DNA from: Methanofollis tationis
GTDB taxonomy: Archaea; Halobacteriota; Methanomicrobia; Methanomicrobiales; Methanofollaceae
DNA: 64,000 nucleotides
Reading direction: 5' to 3'
Assembly: GCF_013377755.1 (NCBI RefSeq)
Contig: NZ_JABXWR010000001.1
Coordinates: 1,809,104 to 1,873,103 of the forward strand
Shown here: piece after piece, positions 1 to 8,055 of the stretch
Position numbering within the stretch: position 1 is the first letter of the stretch
Layout of the letters: each line of letters begins with the position of its first letter
The notes under the pieces: generated by a model
Seen by the model: only the letters and a program-made list of their open reading frames with translations
What the model was told of the DNA's origin: nothing
Database searches by the model: none
Made by a program: the position numbers and the translations under genes

Positions 1-1310
1 TCTCCGGGGTACCGGAGGCGTGCAAATCCTATAAGGGTGTCTCCAGCTTCTGCCTGGATGAAATGCTCCTCGCCGCAGCAGCAGTGGTAGACAAGGTCGC
101 GGATCGACGGTTCTGCCTCTGAAGGGCGGCGTCCGGCTTCGCGGCACCTGATGCACCGGCACTCGCCGCCATTCAGGCGGAGGTGCTCCTGTGCAAGCTG
201 CCTGAAGTTCGAGTGGCGCGACCCGGCGACGATCAGCCGCGCCGGGATATCGCGCTGCACCCGCTGGAGACGGACGTACTCCGGGAGGAGTGATTTTGCA
301 TATGCGATCAGGTCCACGAGCACCTCCTCAGGGTAGGGTGCGTACTCTCCCCGCTGCCAGAGCGCCTCAATCTCAGACCCCGGCGTGACCAGCGTCGGGT
401 AGATCTTCAGAAAATCCGGGCGAAAGCGTTCGTCGGCGAAGAGGGTCCGGAACATCTCCCGGTCCTCTTCTATCGTGCTCCCGGGAAGGTTCGGCATGAT
501 ATGGAAACCGACCTTGATCCCGGCGTCCCGCAGCATCCTGTTCGCCCCGACGGCGTCGGCCACCGTGCACCCACGGCGGTTGAAGGCGAGAATGTCGTCG
601 TCGGTGTGCTGGACACCGAGCTCGACCTTCGTCACCCCGAGGTCGAGCATCCCGGCAATATGCTCCTCTCTGCACCAGTCTGGCCGCGTCTCGAAGGTTG
701 TGGCGATGCAGCGGACGGCCGCCGTCTCATTTGCGGTAAATACCTCGTCCCTCGGGGGGAGGTGTCTTCGTTCGGCACTGCGATACTCGTTCATCGCATG
801 GACGCAGGATGTGACGAACCATTCCTGATACTGGGGGGTGCGGGCGGTGATCGTCCCGCCCATCACGATCAGCTCGGCCTTGTCCACATGGTGGCCGAGT
901 GCCTCAAACTGAGAGAGCCTCGCCTCGACCTGGCGGCAGGGGTCATATTCGTTCTGAGCGCCGCGGAGGGCGGCGGGCTCCTGCCCTGTATAACTCTGGG
1001 GGGACTGGAAGGGGTGGTCGGGCCCGCCAGGGCAGGGGAGGCATTTCCCGTGTGGACATGGCGCCGGAGAGGTCATCACCGCCACCGGTGCGACGCCCGA
1101 GAGCGTCCGCGTCGGCTTGACCATGAGGATCTTCCTGAGGGCCCGCGCCTCGTCCGGAGTTGCGGCGGCAAGAATCGCCGAGTTTTTCGGGATGGCTGCC
1201 ACCCTGTACGCGCGGCAGACTGCAATCTTGACCCGCTGAAGATCGGCAGGGCTGCACGAATCAGAAGAGATCCGGGAGATGATCTCCCGGCAGAGGTCGA
1301 CGTCATCCAT
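1..1310 (-). CDS. elp3: Elongator protein 3 homologue (tRNA U34 carboxymethyl-type modification), 3' end off window
   Basis: Radical-SAM plus GNAT enzyme that modifies wobble uridine of tRNA. The reading frame runs from an ATG at 1310 to the left edge without a stop, giving about 436 codons; the family is about 530 aa, so the C-terminus lies outside. The radical-SAM cysteines are in CPHGKCLPCPGG (Cys85, Cys90, Cys93), followed by family-typical VELGVQHTDDDILAFNRRG and FHIMPNLPGST. At the window edge the start of the acetyltransferase part is visible (AEAGDTLIGFARLRYPG). The UPF0058 gene ends 3 nt upstream on the same strand, so the two are probably cotranscribed. Identification is firm; the exact target uridine modification in archaea is family knowledge. 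Confidence 0.93.
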   Translation of the reverse strand, partial: MDDVDLCREIISRISSDSCSPADLQRVKIAVCRAYRVAAIPKNSAILAAATPDEARALRKILMVKPTRTLSGVAPVAVMTSPAPCPHGKCLPCPGGPDHPFQSPQSYTGQEPAALRGAQNEYDPCRQVEARLSQFEALGHHVDKAELIVMGGTITARTPQYQEWFVTSCVHAMNEYRSAERRHLPPRDEVFTANETAAVRCIATTFETRPDWCREEHIAGMLDLGVTKVELGVQHTDDDILAFNRRGCTVADAVGANRMLRDAGIKVGFHIMPNLPGSTIEEDREMFRTLFADERFRPDFLKIYPTLVTPGSEIEALWQRGEYAPYPEEVLVDLIAYAKSLLPEYVRLQRVQRDIPARLIVAGSRHSNFRQLAQEHLRLNGGECRCIRCREAGRRPSEAEPSIRDLVYHCCCGEEHFIQAEAGDTLIGFARLRYPG

Positions 1311-1313
1311 TGT

Positions 1314-1586
1314 CTAATGTTCTTGTACTATACCCTCATTATGGGTGGCTTTGGGGGAGTAATCCACCTGCTGAAGATGTGGGGAGGTCCGCAGCTGGTG
1401 GATGAGGTCTTCACCGAGTGCAAGAATGGCTTTTTTGTGGGAGACTTTGTTTTTATGAATGTGGGCCGGGGAGACACCGAGAAGATCGTAGTCGGGGGTA
1501 TAGACCTCCTCTCCTGTAGTTGTCTCGTAATACTTCCTGATATGCATCAGGAGCATATGCACGTGGAGCAATTCTTCCTTCTGCAC
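1314..1586 (-). CDS. UPF0058 family protein
   Basis: Small archaeal protein of the uncharacterised UPF0058 family, recognised from its N-terminus QKEELLHVHMLLMHIRKYYE and the later HIHKNKVSHKKAILALGEDL segment. It has no known function. I prefer a GTG start at 1586, giving 90 aa, because AGGTGAT lies 4 nt upstream and the family usually begins MxKEEL. A longer ORF exists but would add residues not seen in relatives. It is the first gene of a likely two-gene unit with elp3, and is divergent from the ADP-ribosylglycohydrolase gene. Confidence 0.85.
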   Translation of the reverse strand: MQKEELLHVHMLLMHIRKYYETTTGEEVYTPDYDLLGVSPAHIHKNKVSHKKAILALGEDLIHQLRTSPHLQQVDYSPKATHNEGIVQEH

Positions 1587-1640
1587 GCAATCACCTAACG
1601 TCAAAAAATACATTTTTTCCCCGATTGATATATCTTATTG

Positions 1641-2528
1641 GTGATCTTTATATCGCGCTTCGCTCTGGCTGCCGGTACGCTCCTTGGGCTTGCTGTGGGG
1701 GACGCTCTGGGTGCGCCCCTCGAAGGGCTGCCCCCGCCGGAAAAAAAGGTAACGAAAATGCAGAGCGGCGGAATCCACGCTGTTTCCAGGGGTGAATATA
1801 CCGACGACACCCTGCAGGCGATGGGGCTCGCCCGATCGCTCGTTCATTGCAGGGGCTTTTCCCCGGAAGATTTCATATCTCGCCTTATTGCCGGCTTCGA
1901 ACAGGAGCCCGCATACTATGGGCCGACCTCACGGATGGTCTTCTCTCTCATCCGCGAGGGCGTGAGGCCTGATGAGGCGGCAAGGATCGCTCATATCCAT
2001 AACAAGGGGAGCAGAACAAATGGAAGTGTGATGCGTGGCCCACCAATCGGTATTTTCTATTTGCCCTCTGCGGTGCGGGAGGCCAGCCTCGCCTGCTCGG
2101 CCCTCACCCATTATGATCCCGTTGCCGGGGAGTGTTCGGCATTTGTGAACCGTATGGTCTCTGAAATGTGTCGGGGCACCTCGAAAATACAGGCGTTCTG
2201 CCGTGCCCTTGACTCCTGTGAGAGTGACGAGGTTATCAGGCGGTTCGGTGACTTCCATGCCTGGCCGCTCGAGCCCTCTCTCGACGCCGTCCTCTCCACC
2301 CACTGCGCGCTTGCCGTTTTCATGGGTTCGGAGACCTTCGAACAGACCCTTGTCCGGGCGGTCAACCTGGGCGGGGACGCCGATACGGTCGGTGCGATTG
2401 CCGGGGCCCTTGCCGGGGCCCATTATGGTCTCGTCGCCATTCCCCACCGCTGGCTCGCGGACTTCAGGCACACCGGCCAGGTGCTCTCCGTGGCGCACCG
2501 GCTCTGGGCTACGGCCGATCACGTCTGA
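1641..2528 (+). CDS. ADP-ribosylglycohydrolase (DraG family)
   Basis: Predicted cytoplasmic hydrolase that removes ADP-ribose from proteins or small molecules, using two Mg ions. The signature motifs are all present: LAVGDALGAP near the N-terminus, EYTDDT for metal binding, and GGDADTVGAIAGALAGAHYG near the C-terminus. Length (295 aa) fits the family. The start is uncertain: TTG at 1638 is directly followed by GTG at 1641, with no clear Shine-Dalgarno site. The stop is immediately next to the stop of the convergent UPF0179 gene. The substrate cannot be told from sequence; no partner ADP-ribosyltransferase is nearby. Confidence 0.88.
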   Translation: MIFISRFALAAGTLLGLAVGDALGAPLEGLPPPEKKVTKMQSGGIHAVSRGEYTDDTLQAMGLARSLVHCRGFSPEDFISRLIAGFEQEPAYYGPTSRMVFSLIREGVRPDEAARIAHIHNKGSRTNGSVMRGPPIGIFYLPSAVREASLACSALTHYDPVAGECSAFVNRMVSEMCRGTSKIQAFCRALDSCESDEVIRRFGDFHAWPLEPSLDAVLSTHCALAVFMGSETFEQTLVRAVNLGGDADTVGAIAGALAGAHYGLVAIPHRWLADFRHTGQVLSVAHRLWATADHV

Positions 2529-2981
2529 TCAGACTACCGGCCGCAGCTCGACGAGCTTCAGCGTCCTGCCCCTCTCGCAGATCTCCGGGGCGTTGCCGAG
2601 GACTCTGGCGATCATATATTTCTCGCCGTCGATGATGCCGTCCGGGTGGCAGAGGGCATAACTCCGGCAGTCGGTCCTGGTGCAGGGCGACTCGTAATGG
2701 ATGCGCGAGTTGAGAATGGCGCGGTCGGCCGGAATGAGGGTGACGACCGGGGCCTCGATCACCTCGACGGCGCAGATGCCGCCCAGGTGAACGGGACACC
2801 CCTGATCGGTGTTCTTCCTGATGCCCACGACCTGGTACTTCTTTCCCGGCTGGAGGTTATGGCAGACCTTCAGGAGTTTGCAGGTTTTGCACTCCTGCGC
2901 ATCGCCTTCATAGACGAATTCCAGCCCCATTTCTGCAAGACATCTCCCGATCAGGGTTACTTTCGGTTTTTGCTCTGCCAT
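2529..2981 (-). CDS. UPF0179 family protein
   Basis: Archaeal protein of the uncharacterised UPF0179 family, 150 aa. It shows two Cys clusters (CKTCKLLKVC near residue 30 and CTRTDCRSYALC in the second half), suggesting metal or Fe-S binding; that is inference. ATG at 2981 is preferred because GAGGAG lies 8 nt upstream, inside the end of egsA. A GTG at 2990 would add three residues and overlap egsA by 4 bp. It follows egsA on the same strand, so the two are probably cotranscribed. The function is unknown. Confidence 0.85.
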   Translation of the reverse strand: MAEQKPKVTLIGRCLAEMGLEFVYEGDAQECKTCKLLKVCHNLQPGKKYQVVGIRKNTDQGCPVHLGGICAVEVIEAPVVTLIPADRAILNSRIHYESPCTRTDCRSYALCHPDGIIDGEKYMIARVLGNAPEICERGRTLKLVELRPVV

Positions 2982-2986
2982 GTTAC

Positions 2987-4066
2987 TCACTCCTCATACA
3001 GCATTTTGACGATCGCCTCGGCCCTCTCCCGGGACAGCCCCATATCAAGGATGGTGAAGCGTTCCGGCCTGATGGAGGGTGCCGCAAGCAGCGCTTCGAC
3101 TGCGGTTTCGTCCGAAATACCGAGGCCTGCCGGTGTGGTCGGGGCGCCGATCTTTTTGAGGGAGTCGCGGATCCAGCGCCAGTCCCCGCCATGCAGGTAC
3201 ATTGTGATGATCGCTCCAAGGCCGCACTGCTCGCCGTGGAGCGCCTGCCCCGGTGCGATCCGGTCGAGGGCGTGGGAGAACTTGTGCTCCCCCCCGCTTG
3301 CCGGACGCGAGGAACCCGCGATACTCATGGCGACGCCCGAGGACACAAGGGCCTTCATCACCATCCATGCGCTCTCTTCGGTGTGGGCGCTGATTACGGC
3401 GGCATTTTTGACCGTAATCTCGGCGGTCATCTTCGAGAGCGCCATTGCATACTCGGAGAGCGGCTCGCCCCTCAGGCGGTGGGCGAGTTCCCAGTCCAGG
3501 ATCGCGGTGTAGTTGGAGATGATGTCGGCACAGCCCGATGCAAGCAGACGCCTGGGTGCGGCGGCGATGATCCCGGTATCGGCGACCACGGCGATCGGGG
3601 GGTGGGCGCTGAGTGAGATGTTCCCTTCAGGCGAGGGGACGGTCGCCCGCGACGAGGCGACGCCGTCGTGCGCCGCCGCCGTCGGCACGGAGATGAACTG
3701 ACGGTCGAGGTTGTACGAGACGATCTTTGCGGTGTCGATCACCCGCCCGCCGCCGACCCCGACCATGAAATCGGCAGAAGCCCCGGCTTTTTCGACGGCA
3801 GCAATCTCTTCGAGGGAGTTGCCGTGGGTGATATAGGTCTCTACCTCGCAGGTCTCACCGAGGAGGGAGGCGATCCGCTCCCCGGCGATCCCCATCGTGT
3901 GTTCGCCGGCGATGAGGAGGGCACGGGAGCCGAGGTTTAAGTCACGGCAGACCGAGGGGATTTCGCCGAGGACGTTGTGCCCGATGATGACGTCTCGCGG
4001 GAGCTGCATCCATCTGGACTTGTCAAAGACCTTCTCCCTGAGCACTTTTATACTCGCTCCACCCAT
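2987..4066 (-). CDS. egsA: sn-glycerol-1-phosphate dehydrogenase
   Basis: Makes sn-glycerol-1-phosphate from dihydroxyacetone phosphate with NAD(P)H, the step that sets the stereochemistry of archaeal membrane lipids. Family marks are WMQLPRDV near the N-terminus, GVGGGRVIDTAK for nucleotide binding, SVPTAAAHDGVASS, and the metal-binding SSRPASGGEHKFSHALD and LHGEQCGLG regions. The length of about 359 aa fits. The start is not fixed: ATG 4066 is used here, a GTG at 4075 is possible, and a TATA-like TATAAAAG inside the first codons could point to a shorter form starting near 4008. It is divergent from the DUF63 gene. Confidence 0.95.
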   Translation of the reverse strand: MGGASIKVLREKVFDKSRWMQLPRDVIIGHNVLGEIPSVCRDLNLGSRALLIAGEHTMGIAGERIASLLGETCEVETYITHGNSLEEIAAVEKAGASADFMVGVGGGRVIDTAKIVSYNLDRQFISVPTAAAHDGVASSRATVPSPEGNISLSAHPPIAVVADTGIIAAAPRRLLASGCADIISNYTAILDWELAHRLRGEPLSEYAMALSKMTAEITVKNAAVISAHTEESAWMVMKALVSSGVAMSIAGSSRPASGGEHKFSHALDRIAPGQALHGEQCGLGAIITMYLHGGDWRWIRDSLKKIGAPTTPAGLGISDETAVEALLAAPSIRPERFTILDMGLSRERAEAIVKMLYEE

Positions 4067-4077
4067 TGAGATCACTG

Positions 4078-4923
4078 ATGATTAGGGAGTTCCTCTACAA
4101 ATATTACATTGATCCGATCATATACGGCCAGCCGTACACGATCGTCGATACGCTCACCTATGCCCTCATCCTGATCCTCTCGGTCTATCTCGTTTACCGC
4201 GGTCTCAGGCGTTTCGGGATCGAGGTCAACCGCGACTTTGTCCTGGCAACGATCCCCTTCGTCGTCCTGGGCGGGCTCCTGCGGGTCGTCGAGGACACCG
4301 GCATGATCACTTCCGACCTCCGCATCCTGCTGATCACCCCGATCATCTTCTTCGTCGTCTTTTTCATCACCGTCGGTGCCCTCTTCCTCTCCCGCCTCCT
4401 CGAAGTAAAAGGGGTCGTCCGAGAGTATTCCCGGACCTACGGGCTGATCGGGGTCGTCCTTTCGGCGGCTGTGTTCATTCTCATCCTCCTCTGGGGCGCC
4501 GCAAACACCCGCATCGATCTGGTCGTGCTCCTTGCCATCCCGGCGATGGCCGCAGCTTCCTCGGCGGCGGTGTTTGCGTTTCTCCGCTATGTCCTCGGCT
4601 GGGAGTACGTCAGCGATCCTCTCTATCTCCTGCTGATCGTCGGCCACCTCTTTGACGCCTCTGCCACCTCGTTCGGCATCGACCTTCACTCACTCCACTA
4701 TGTGGAGCAGCATGTGGTGGGCTCGGTCCTGATCGAGTGGAGCGGGACGGCTTTTTCCATGTTCCCGCTGAAACTCGCCGTGATCGTCCCGGCGATCTAT
4801 GTGCTCGAACTCTACCGGAAGGAGGGGAATGTCGCCTTCTGGCACCTGGTGCTCCTTGCCATGATCGTCGTTGGCATGGCGCCGGGCGTCCGGGACATGA
4901 TGCGGATGGTGATCTATGTCTAG
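4078..4923 (+). CDS. DUF63 family integral membrane protein
   Basis: Archaea-specific membrane protein of about 281 aa with roughly seven to eight hydrophobic segments across its length. The N-terminal FLYKYYIDPI motif and the FVVLGGLLRVVEDTG segment are typical of DUF63. Function is unknown. I use ATG 4078 because the relatives begin close to FLYKYY; a TTG at 4066 is in frame. It overlaps the downstream SpoIIM-like gene by 8 bp, and that gene is 9 nt from proS, so the three form one transcription unit. The divergent partner is egsA. Confidence 0.87.
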   Translation: MIREFLYKYYIDPIIYGQPYTIVDTLTYALILILSVYLVYRGLRRFGIEVNRDFVLATIPFVVLGGLLRVVEDTGMITSDLRILLITPIIFFVVFFITVGALFLSRLLEVKGVVREYSRTYGLIGVVLSAAVFILILLWGAANTRIDLVVLLAIPAMAAASSAAVFAFLRYVLGWEYVSDPLYLLLIVGHLFDASATSFGIDLHSLHYVEQHVVGSVLIEWSGTAFSMFPLKLAVIVPAIYVLELYRKEGNVAFWHLVLLAMIVVGMAPGVRDMMRMVIYV

Positions 4924-5482
4924 GCGGGAGTTCGGCACCTATCTCGCCGTCTCGGTCGGCGTCTTCCTCCTCGGGATCGCCGTGGGCTATGCCGTCCTCC
5001 TCTCCGGCGATCCGGTGGCCGACCAGGTGATCGAGGCGGTCAAAAACGGCGTCTTTGCCGATATCCTGGGAGACTCCCCCGGGATGCTCGCCCTGAAGAT
5101 CTTCCTGAACAACCTGCAGGCCTGCCTTCTGCTCTTCCTTGGGGGGGCGACCTTCGGCCTCCTGACCCTGTTCATACTTCTCTCGAACGGCCTGATCATC
5201 GGGGTCTTTGCCGGCGAGATCGCAGAAAGGCTCGGCCCGATCGGGCTTGCCGTCGGGCTCATCCCCCACGGGATCTTCGAGCTCCCGGCCCTGTTCATTG
5301 CGGCGGCCCTGGGACTCGCCCTCGCCCGCTCTCTCCTTGCCGATATATCCGGTGCCGGTGACGCTGCCGCCGAAGCGGCCCGTCTTGGCGGGTTTTTTCT
5401 CCGCACTGTCGTCCCGCTTCTCGCCGCAGCGGCTGTTGTAGAGGCATTTATTACGCCCGCGCTCCTACAGATAGTGGTCTGA
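4916..5482 (+). CDS. Stage II sporulation protein M-like membrane protein
   Basis: 188-aa membrane protein of the SpoIIM (DUF95) family. It has an N-terminal transmembrane segment, a soluble stretch, and then several more transmembrane helices. The NGLIIGVFAGE and IPHGIFELPALFIAAALGLAL segments are diagnostic. Archaea do not sporulate; the role in this group is unknown. The ATG at 4916 overlaps the end of the DUF63 gene by 8 bp, suggesting translational coupling. Two adjacent membrane proteins of unknown function in one operon may interact; that is inference. Confidence 0.88.
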   Translation: MSRREFGTYLAVSVGVFLLGIAVGYAVLLSGDPVADQVIEAVKNGVFADILGDSPGMLALKIFLNNLQACLLLFLGGATFGLLTLFILLSNGLIIGVFAGEIAERLGPIGLAVGLIPHGIFELPALFIAAALGLALARSLLADISGAGDAAAEAARLGGFFLRTVVPLLAAAAVVEAFITPALLQIVV

Positions 5483-5491
5483 GGTACGCCA

Positions 5492-6928
5492 ATGGAAGAC
5501 GAGAGCGGTTCACTCCCCCTAAAATCCGATTTTTCAGCCTGGTATAATGACGTGCTCTGGCGCGCCGAGATCATGGACGTCCGCTACCCGGTGAAGGGGC
5601 TGTATGTCTGGTTTCCCTTCGGGTTCGGGCTGAGGCGGCACACCTATACGATCCTCCGCGGCCTGCTCGATGCATCAGGCCACGATGAGACCCTGTTTCC
5701 CCTCCTCATCCCGAAGACCGAGTTCATGAAAGAGGCCGAGCACATCAAGGGTTTTGAGGAGGAGGTCTACTGGGTCACCCATGGCGGCCTCACCGAACTC
5801 GACGTCCCGCTCGCCCTGCGGCCGACGAGTGAGACCGCCATGTATCCCATGTTCGCCCTCTGGGTGCGCTCTCACGCCGACCTGCCGATCAAGATCTACC
5901 AGATCGTCAACACCTTCAGATACGAAACGAAGCACACGCGCCCGCTCATCCGCCTCCGCGAGATCACCTCCTTTAAGGAGGCCCACACCGCCCATGCAAC
6001 CTGGGACGAGGCGGCGGCGCAGGTTGAGACTGCTCTCTCCCTCTATACACAGTTCTACGACGACCTCTGCATCCCGGTGATCATATCCCGCCGCCCGGAC
6101 TGGGACAAGTTCCCCGGCGCCGACTATACGATGGCTGTCGACGCTCTGATGCCTGACGGCCGGACTCTGCAGGTGGGCACCGCCCACCATCTCGGCACCC
6201 ATTTCTCAAAGACCTTCAACATCACCTACGAGGACGCCACAGGGGAGCAGCAGTTTGTCTCTCAGACCTGTTACGGGATCTCAGAGCGTTGCATTGCGGC
6301 GGCGATCGGTGTCCACGGCGACGACCGCGGCCTGGTGCTCCCGCCGAAAGTGGCGCCGGTGCAGGTTGTGATAATCCCGATCATCATGAAAAAGCAGGCC
6401 GAGGAGGTCAGGGCGGCTGCAGAGGCGCTCAAGGCCGAACTTGAGGCGACCGGTCTCCGGGTGAAGGTCGACGACCGCGAACTGCGGCCCGGGGCGAAGT
6501 ATTACCACTGGGAGATGCGGGGCGTGCCCCTGCGCATCGAGGTCGGCCCGAGAGACCTTGCGGCCGGCACCGTCGTCGCCGCTACCCGGGACGGCGAGAA
6601 GATGACGCTCGTGCGTGCCGGTCTTGCCGGTGAGATCCCCGGCGTTCTGGCAGCGTTTGCAGGGCGGCTGCGCGAACGGGCCGAAGCGTCTCTCACTTCC
6701 AGGATCGTCCTGGCGGAGAGCGTGGATGCGGCGATCGAGGCGACGAAGACCGGGATCGCCGTCGTCCACTGGTGCGGCGACGAGACCTGCGCGGAAGCAA
6801 TCGAAAAAGAGACGAATGCGAGCGTGCTCGGAACAGAAGTGCGCAGCGCTCATATCGGAAAGAGCGAGGGAGCCTGCATTGTCTGCGGGCGCCCCGGCAC
6901 CTCGACCGTTATTGCACGGACTTACTGA
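5492..6928 (+). CDS. proS: Prolyl-tRNA synthetase (archaeal/eukaryotic type)
   Basis: Class II aminoacyl-tRNA synthetase charging tRNA-Pro, 478 aa. Motif 2 ([19 protein letters not shown]) and the [14 protein letters not shown] region are clear, followed by an anticodon-binding domain and a C-terminal domain ending in IARTY, the terminal Tyr typical of the archaeal form. It has no editing insertion, as expected for this subtype. The ATG at 5492 has GAGGT 6 nt upstream. The 3' end overlaps the convergent zinc-ribbon gene by 7 bp. Confidence 0.97.
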   Translation: MEDESGSLPLKSDFSAWYNDVLWRAEIMDVRYPVKGLYVWFPFGFGLRRHTYTILRGLLDASGHDETLFPLLIPKTEFMKEAEHIKGFEEEVYWVTHGGLTELDVPLALRPTSETAMYPMFALWVRSHADLPIKIYQIVNTFRYETKHTRPLIRLREITSFKEAHTAHATWDEAAAQVETALSLYTQFYDDLCIPVIISRRPDWDKFPGADYTMAVDALMPDGRTLQVGTAHHLGTHFSKTFNITYEDATGEQQFVSQTCYGISERCIAAAIGVHGDDRGLVLPPKVAPVQVVIIPIIMKKQAEEVRAAAEALKAELEATGLRVKVDDRELRPGAKYYHWEMRGVPLRIEVGPRDLAAGTVVAATRDGEKMTLVRAGLAGEIPGVLAAFAGRLRERAEASLTSRIVLAESVDAAIEATKTGIAVVHWCGDETCAEAIEKETNASVLGTEVRSAHIGKSEGACIVCGRPGTSTVIARTY

Positions 6929-7383
6929 GAACAGAGGGGGCAGCGGTATGAGATGGCGTAACCCGCCTGCCCGCTCTCCCCGGCAAATACTTTTTTTCCG
7001 CCCCTGAAAAACGACCGGCCACAGCAGCTGCATCGCTTTGGCAGGATCCTCTCAAGGCGGCTGAACGGAACTTCCAGTTCAAAGGACACGTGCTCTTCGT
7101 TCTCCTCCTCGAATGCGCCTTCTCTGTCGAGACGGGAGATCACCTCCATGATCTGGAGGGGGTTGGCACCGAGTTCGTCCATTTTTTTGAAGAGGAAGTA
7201 ATGGCAGATGAGCCATGAGAGGTCTGAGCGCTCGAGGCCGTCATCGACCTCAAGGCACTCGTCCTCGGGCTCCTCGAGGGTGCTGCCGCAGAGCGGGCAT
7301 TTTCCCCCGATCAGCTCCTCAAGGTAAACTTCTTCGTTGCAGTATGGGCAGGTGGTGTGGTGCGCACGTGTGCGTGACGTCAT
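6922..7383 (-). CDS. Zinc-ribbon protein of unknown function
   Basis: 153-aa protein I cannot assign to a characterised family. It has an N-terminal CPYCNEEV...CPLCG zinc ribbon (residues about 12-38), an acidic linker, a helical middle ([32 protein letters not shown]), and a second set of CSCC...CPLC cysteines near the C-terminus. Two zinc ribbons and a helical core suggest a nucleic-acid or protein-binding adaptor, but this is inference. It starts 2 nt after the stop of pdaD on the same strand, so it is very likely cotranscribed with it. Confidence 0.75.
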   Translation of the reverse strand: MTSRTRAHHTTCPYCNEEVYLEELIGGKCPLCGSTLEEPEDECLEVDDGLERSDLSWLICHYFLFKKMDELGANPLQIMEVISRLDREGAFEEENEEHVSFELEVPFSRLERILPKRCSCCGRSFFRGGKKVFAGESGQAGYAISYRCPLCSQ

Positions 7384-7385
7384 AA

Positions 7386-7889
7386 TTACTCCATGAGAAA
7401 GATGGCGGCGGCGAGGACCGTCGTCCAGTGGCCGTCTTCATCTACGATTGCGCTTTCAGTGATGTTGAGCGTTTTTTCAGGTGTTTTGTCGGTGATGCTC
7501 TGGTACATCCGGTATGCAAGGTCTTCGGCATACGTTCCTGCCTTCTCCTTCCCGTCGCCGAAAGCGTGGTGCTCGGCGAAGTAGCCCCACTGCTCCTCCA
7601 TGGACTCAGGGATGGCGACCCCGAGAGAGGCCGATATCCGGCGGTGTGATTCGTTGGAAGAGATCCTTGACATTACCGTAAATACGATGCTCCCTGGATC
7701 GAGGTCGGCAAGACCTTCCTCACGCGGGATGATCCGGCATTTCGGGGGCAGGATGGAACTGACGGTCACGAGATTGTAGCATTCGATCTTTGCCGTTCTG
7801 AGTGCCATCTCGAAGGAACCGAGATATTCTGAATCCCTCCCCACGCCGCAGGTAAAAAACACCCGTTTTGGAACAAATATTCTGGTCAA
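7386..7889 (-). CDS. pdaD: Pyruvoyl-dependent arginine decarboxylase
   Basis: Converts arginine to agmatine, the first step to archaeal polyamines and agmatidine of tRNA-Ile2. The proenzyme self-cleaves at a Ser-Ser bond to create the pyruvoyl group; here that is VTVSSILPP, Ser44/Ser45. Other family segments are KVFF-like KRVFFTCGVG at the start and EEQWGYFAEHHAFG. I prefer the TTG at 7889 because AGGTGA lies 8 nt upstream; a GTG at 7901 lacks a ribosome-binding site. Cotranscription with the downstream zinc-ribbon gene is likely (2-nt gap). Confidence 0.92.
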   Translation of the reverse strand: MTRIFVPKRVFFTCGVGRDSEYLGSFEMALRTAKIECYNLVTVSSILPPKCRIIPREEGLADLDPGSIVFTVMSRISSNESHRRISASLGVAIPESMEEQWGYFAEHHAFGDGKEKAGTYAEDLAYRMYQSITDKTPEKTLNITESAIVDEDGHWTTVLAAAIFLME

Positions 7890-7936
7890 CCTCTCTCTCA
7901 CCTGTGGAATGAATCACCTTTTTATTTGTCCCCCCC

Positions 7937-7950
7937 ATACTTAAAAGTAT
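7937..7950. promoter_or_regulatory. Inverted repeat overlapping the pdaD promoter
   Basis: ATACTT and AAGTAT face each other across 2 nt. On the minus strand this lies beside a TATATAC stretch and about 50 nt before the pdaD start, the place for a TATA element. A promoter is likely; a repressor site is only a possibility. Confidence 0.4.
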
Positions 7951-8055
7951 ATATCTTCGCAGAATAATGGGGAGATTTTGGGATATGGGGGATTATAAGG
8001 GATATTTTCTGCCGGGCCGAATCGTCGTCAGAAAGGATCCGGAAAAAATGCCGGG

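Noticed and set aside
501-1598. 365-codon plus-strand frame over elp3
   Set aside because: The radical-SAM protein is on the minus strand; this frame has no domain.
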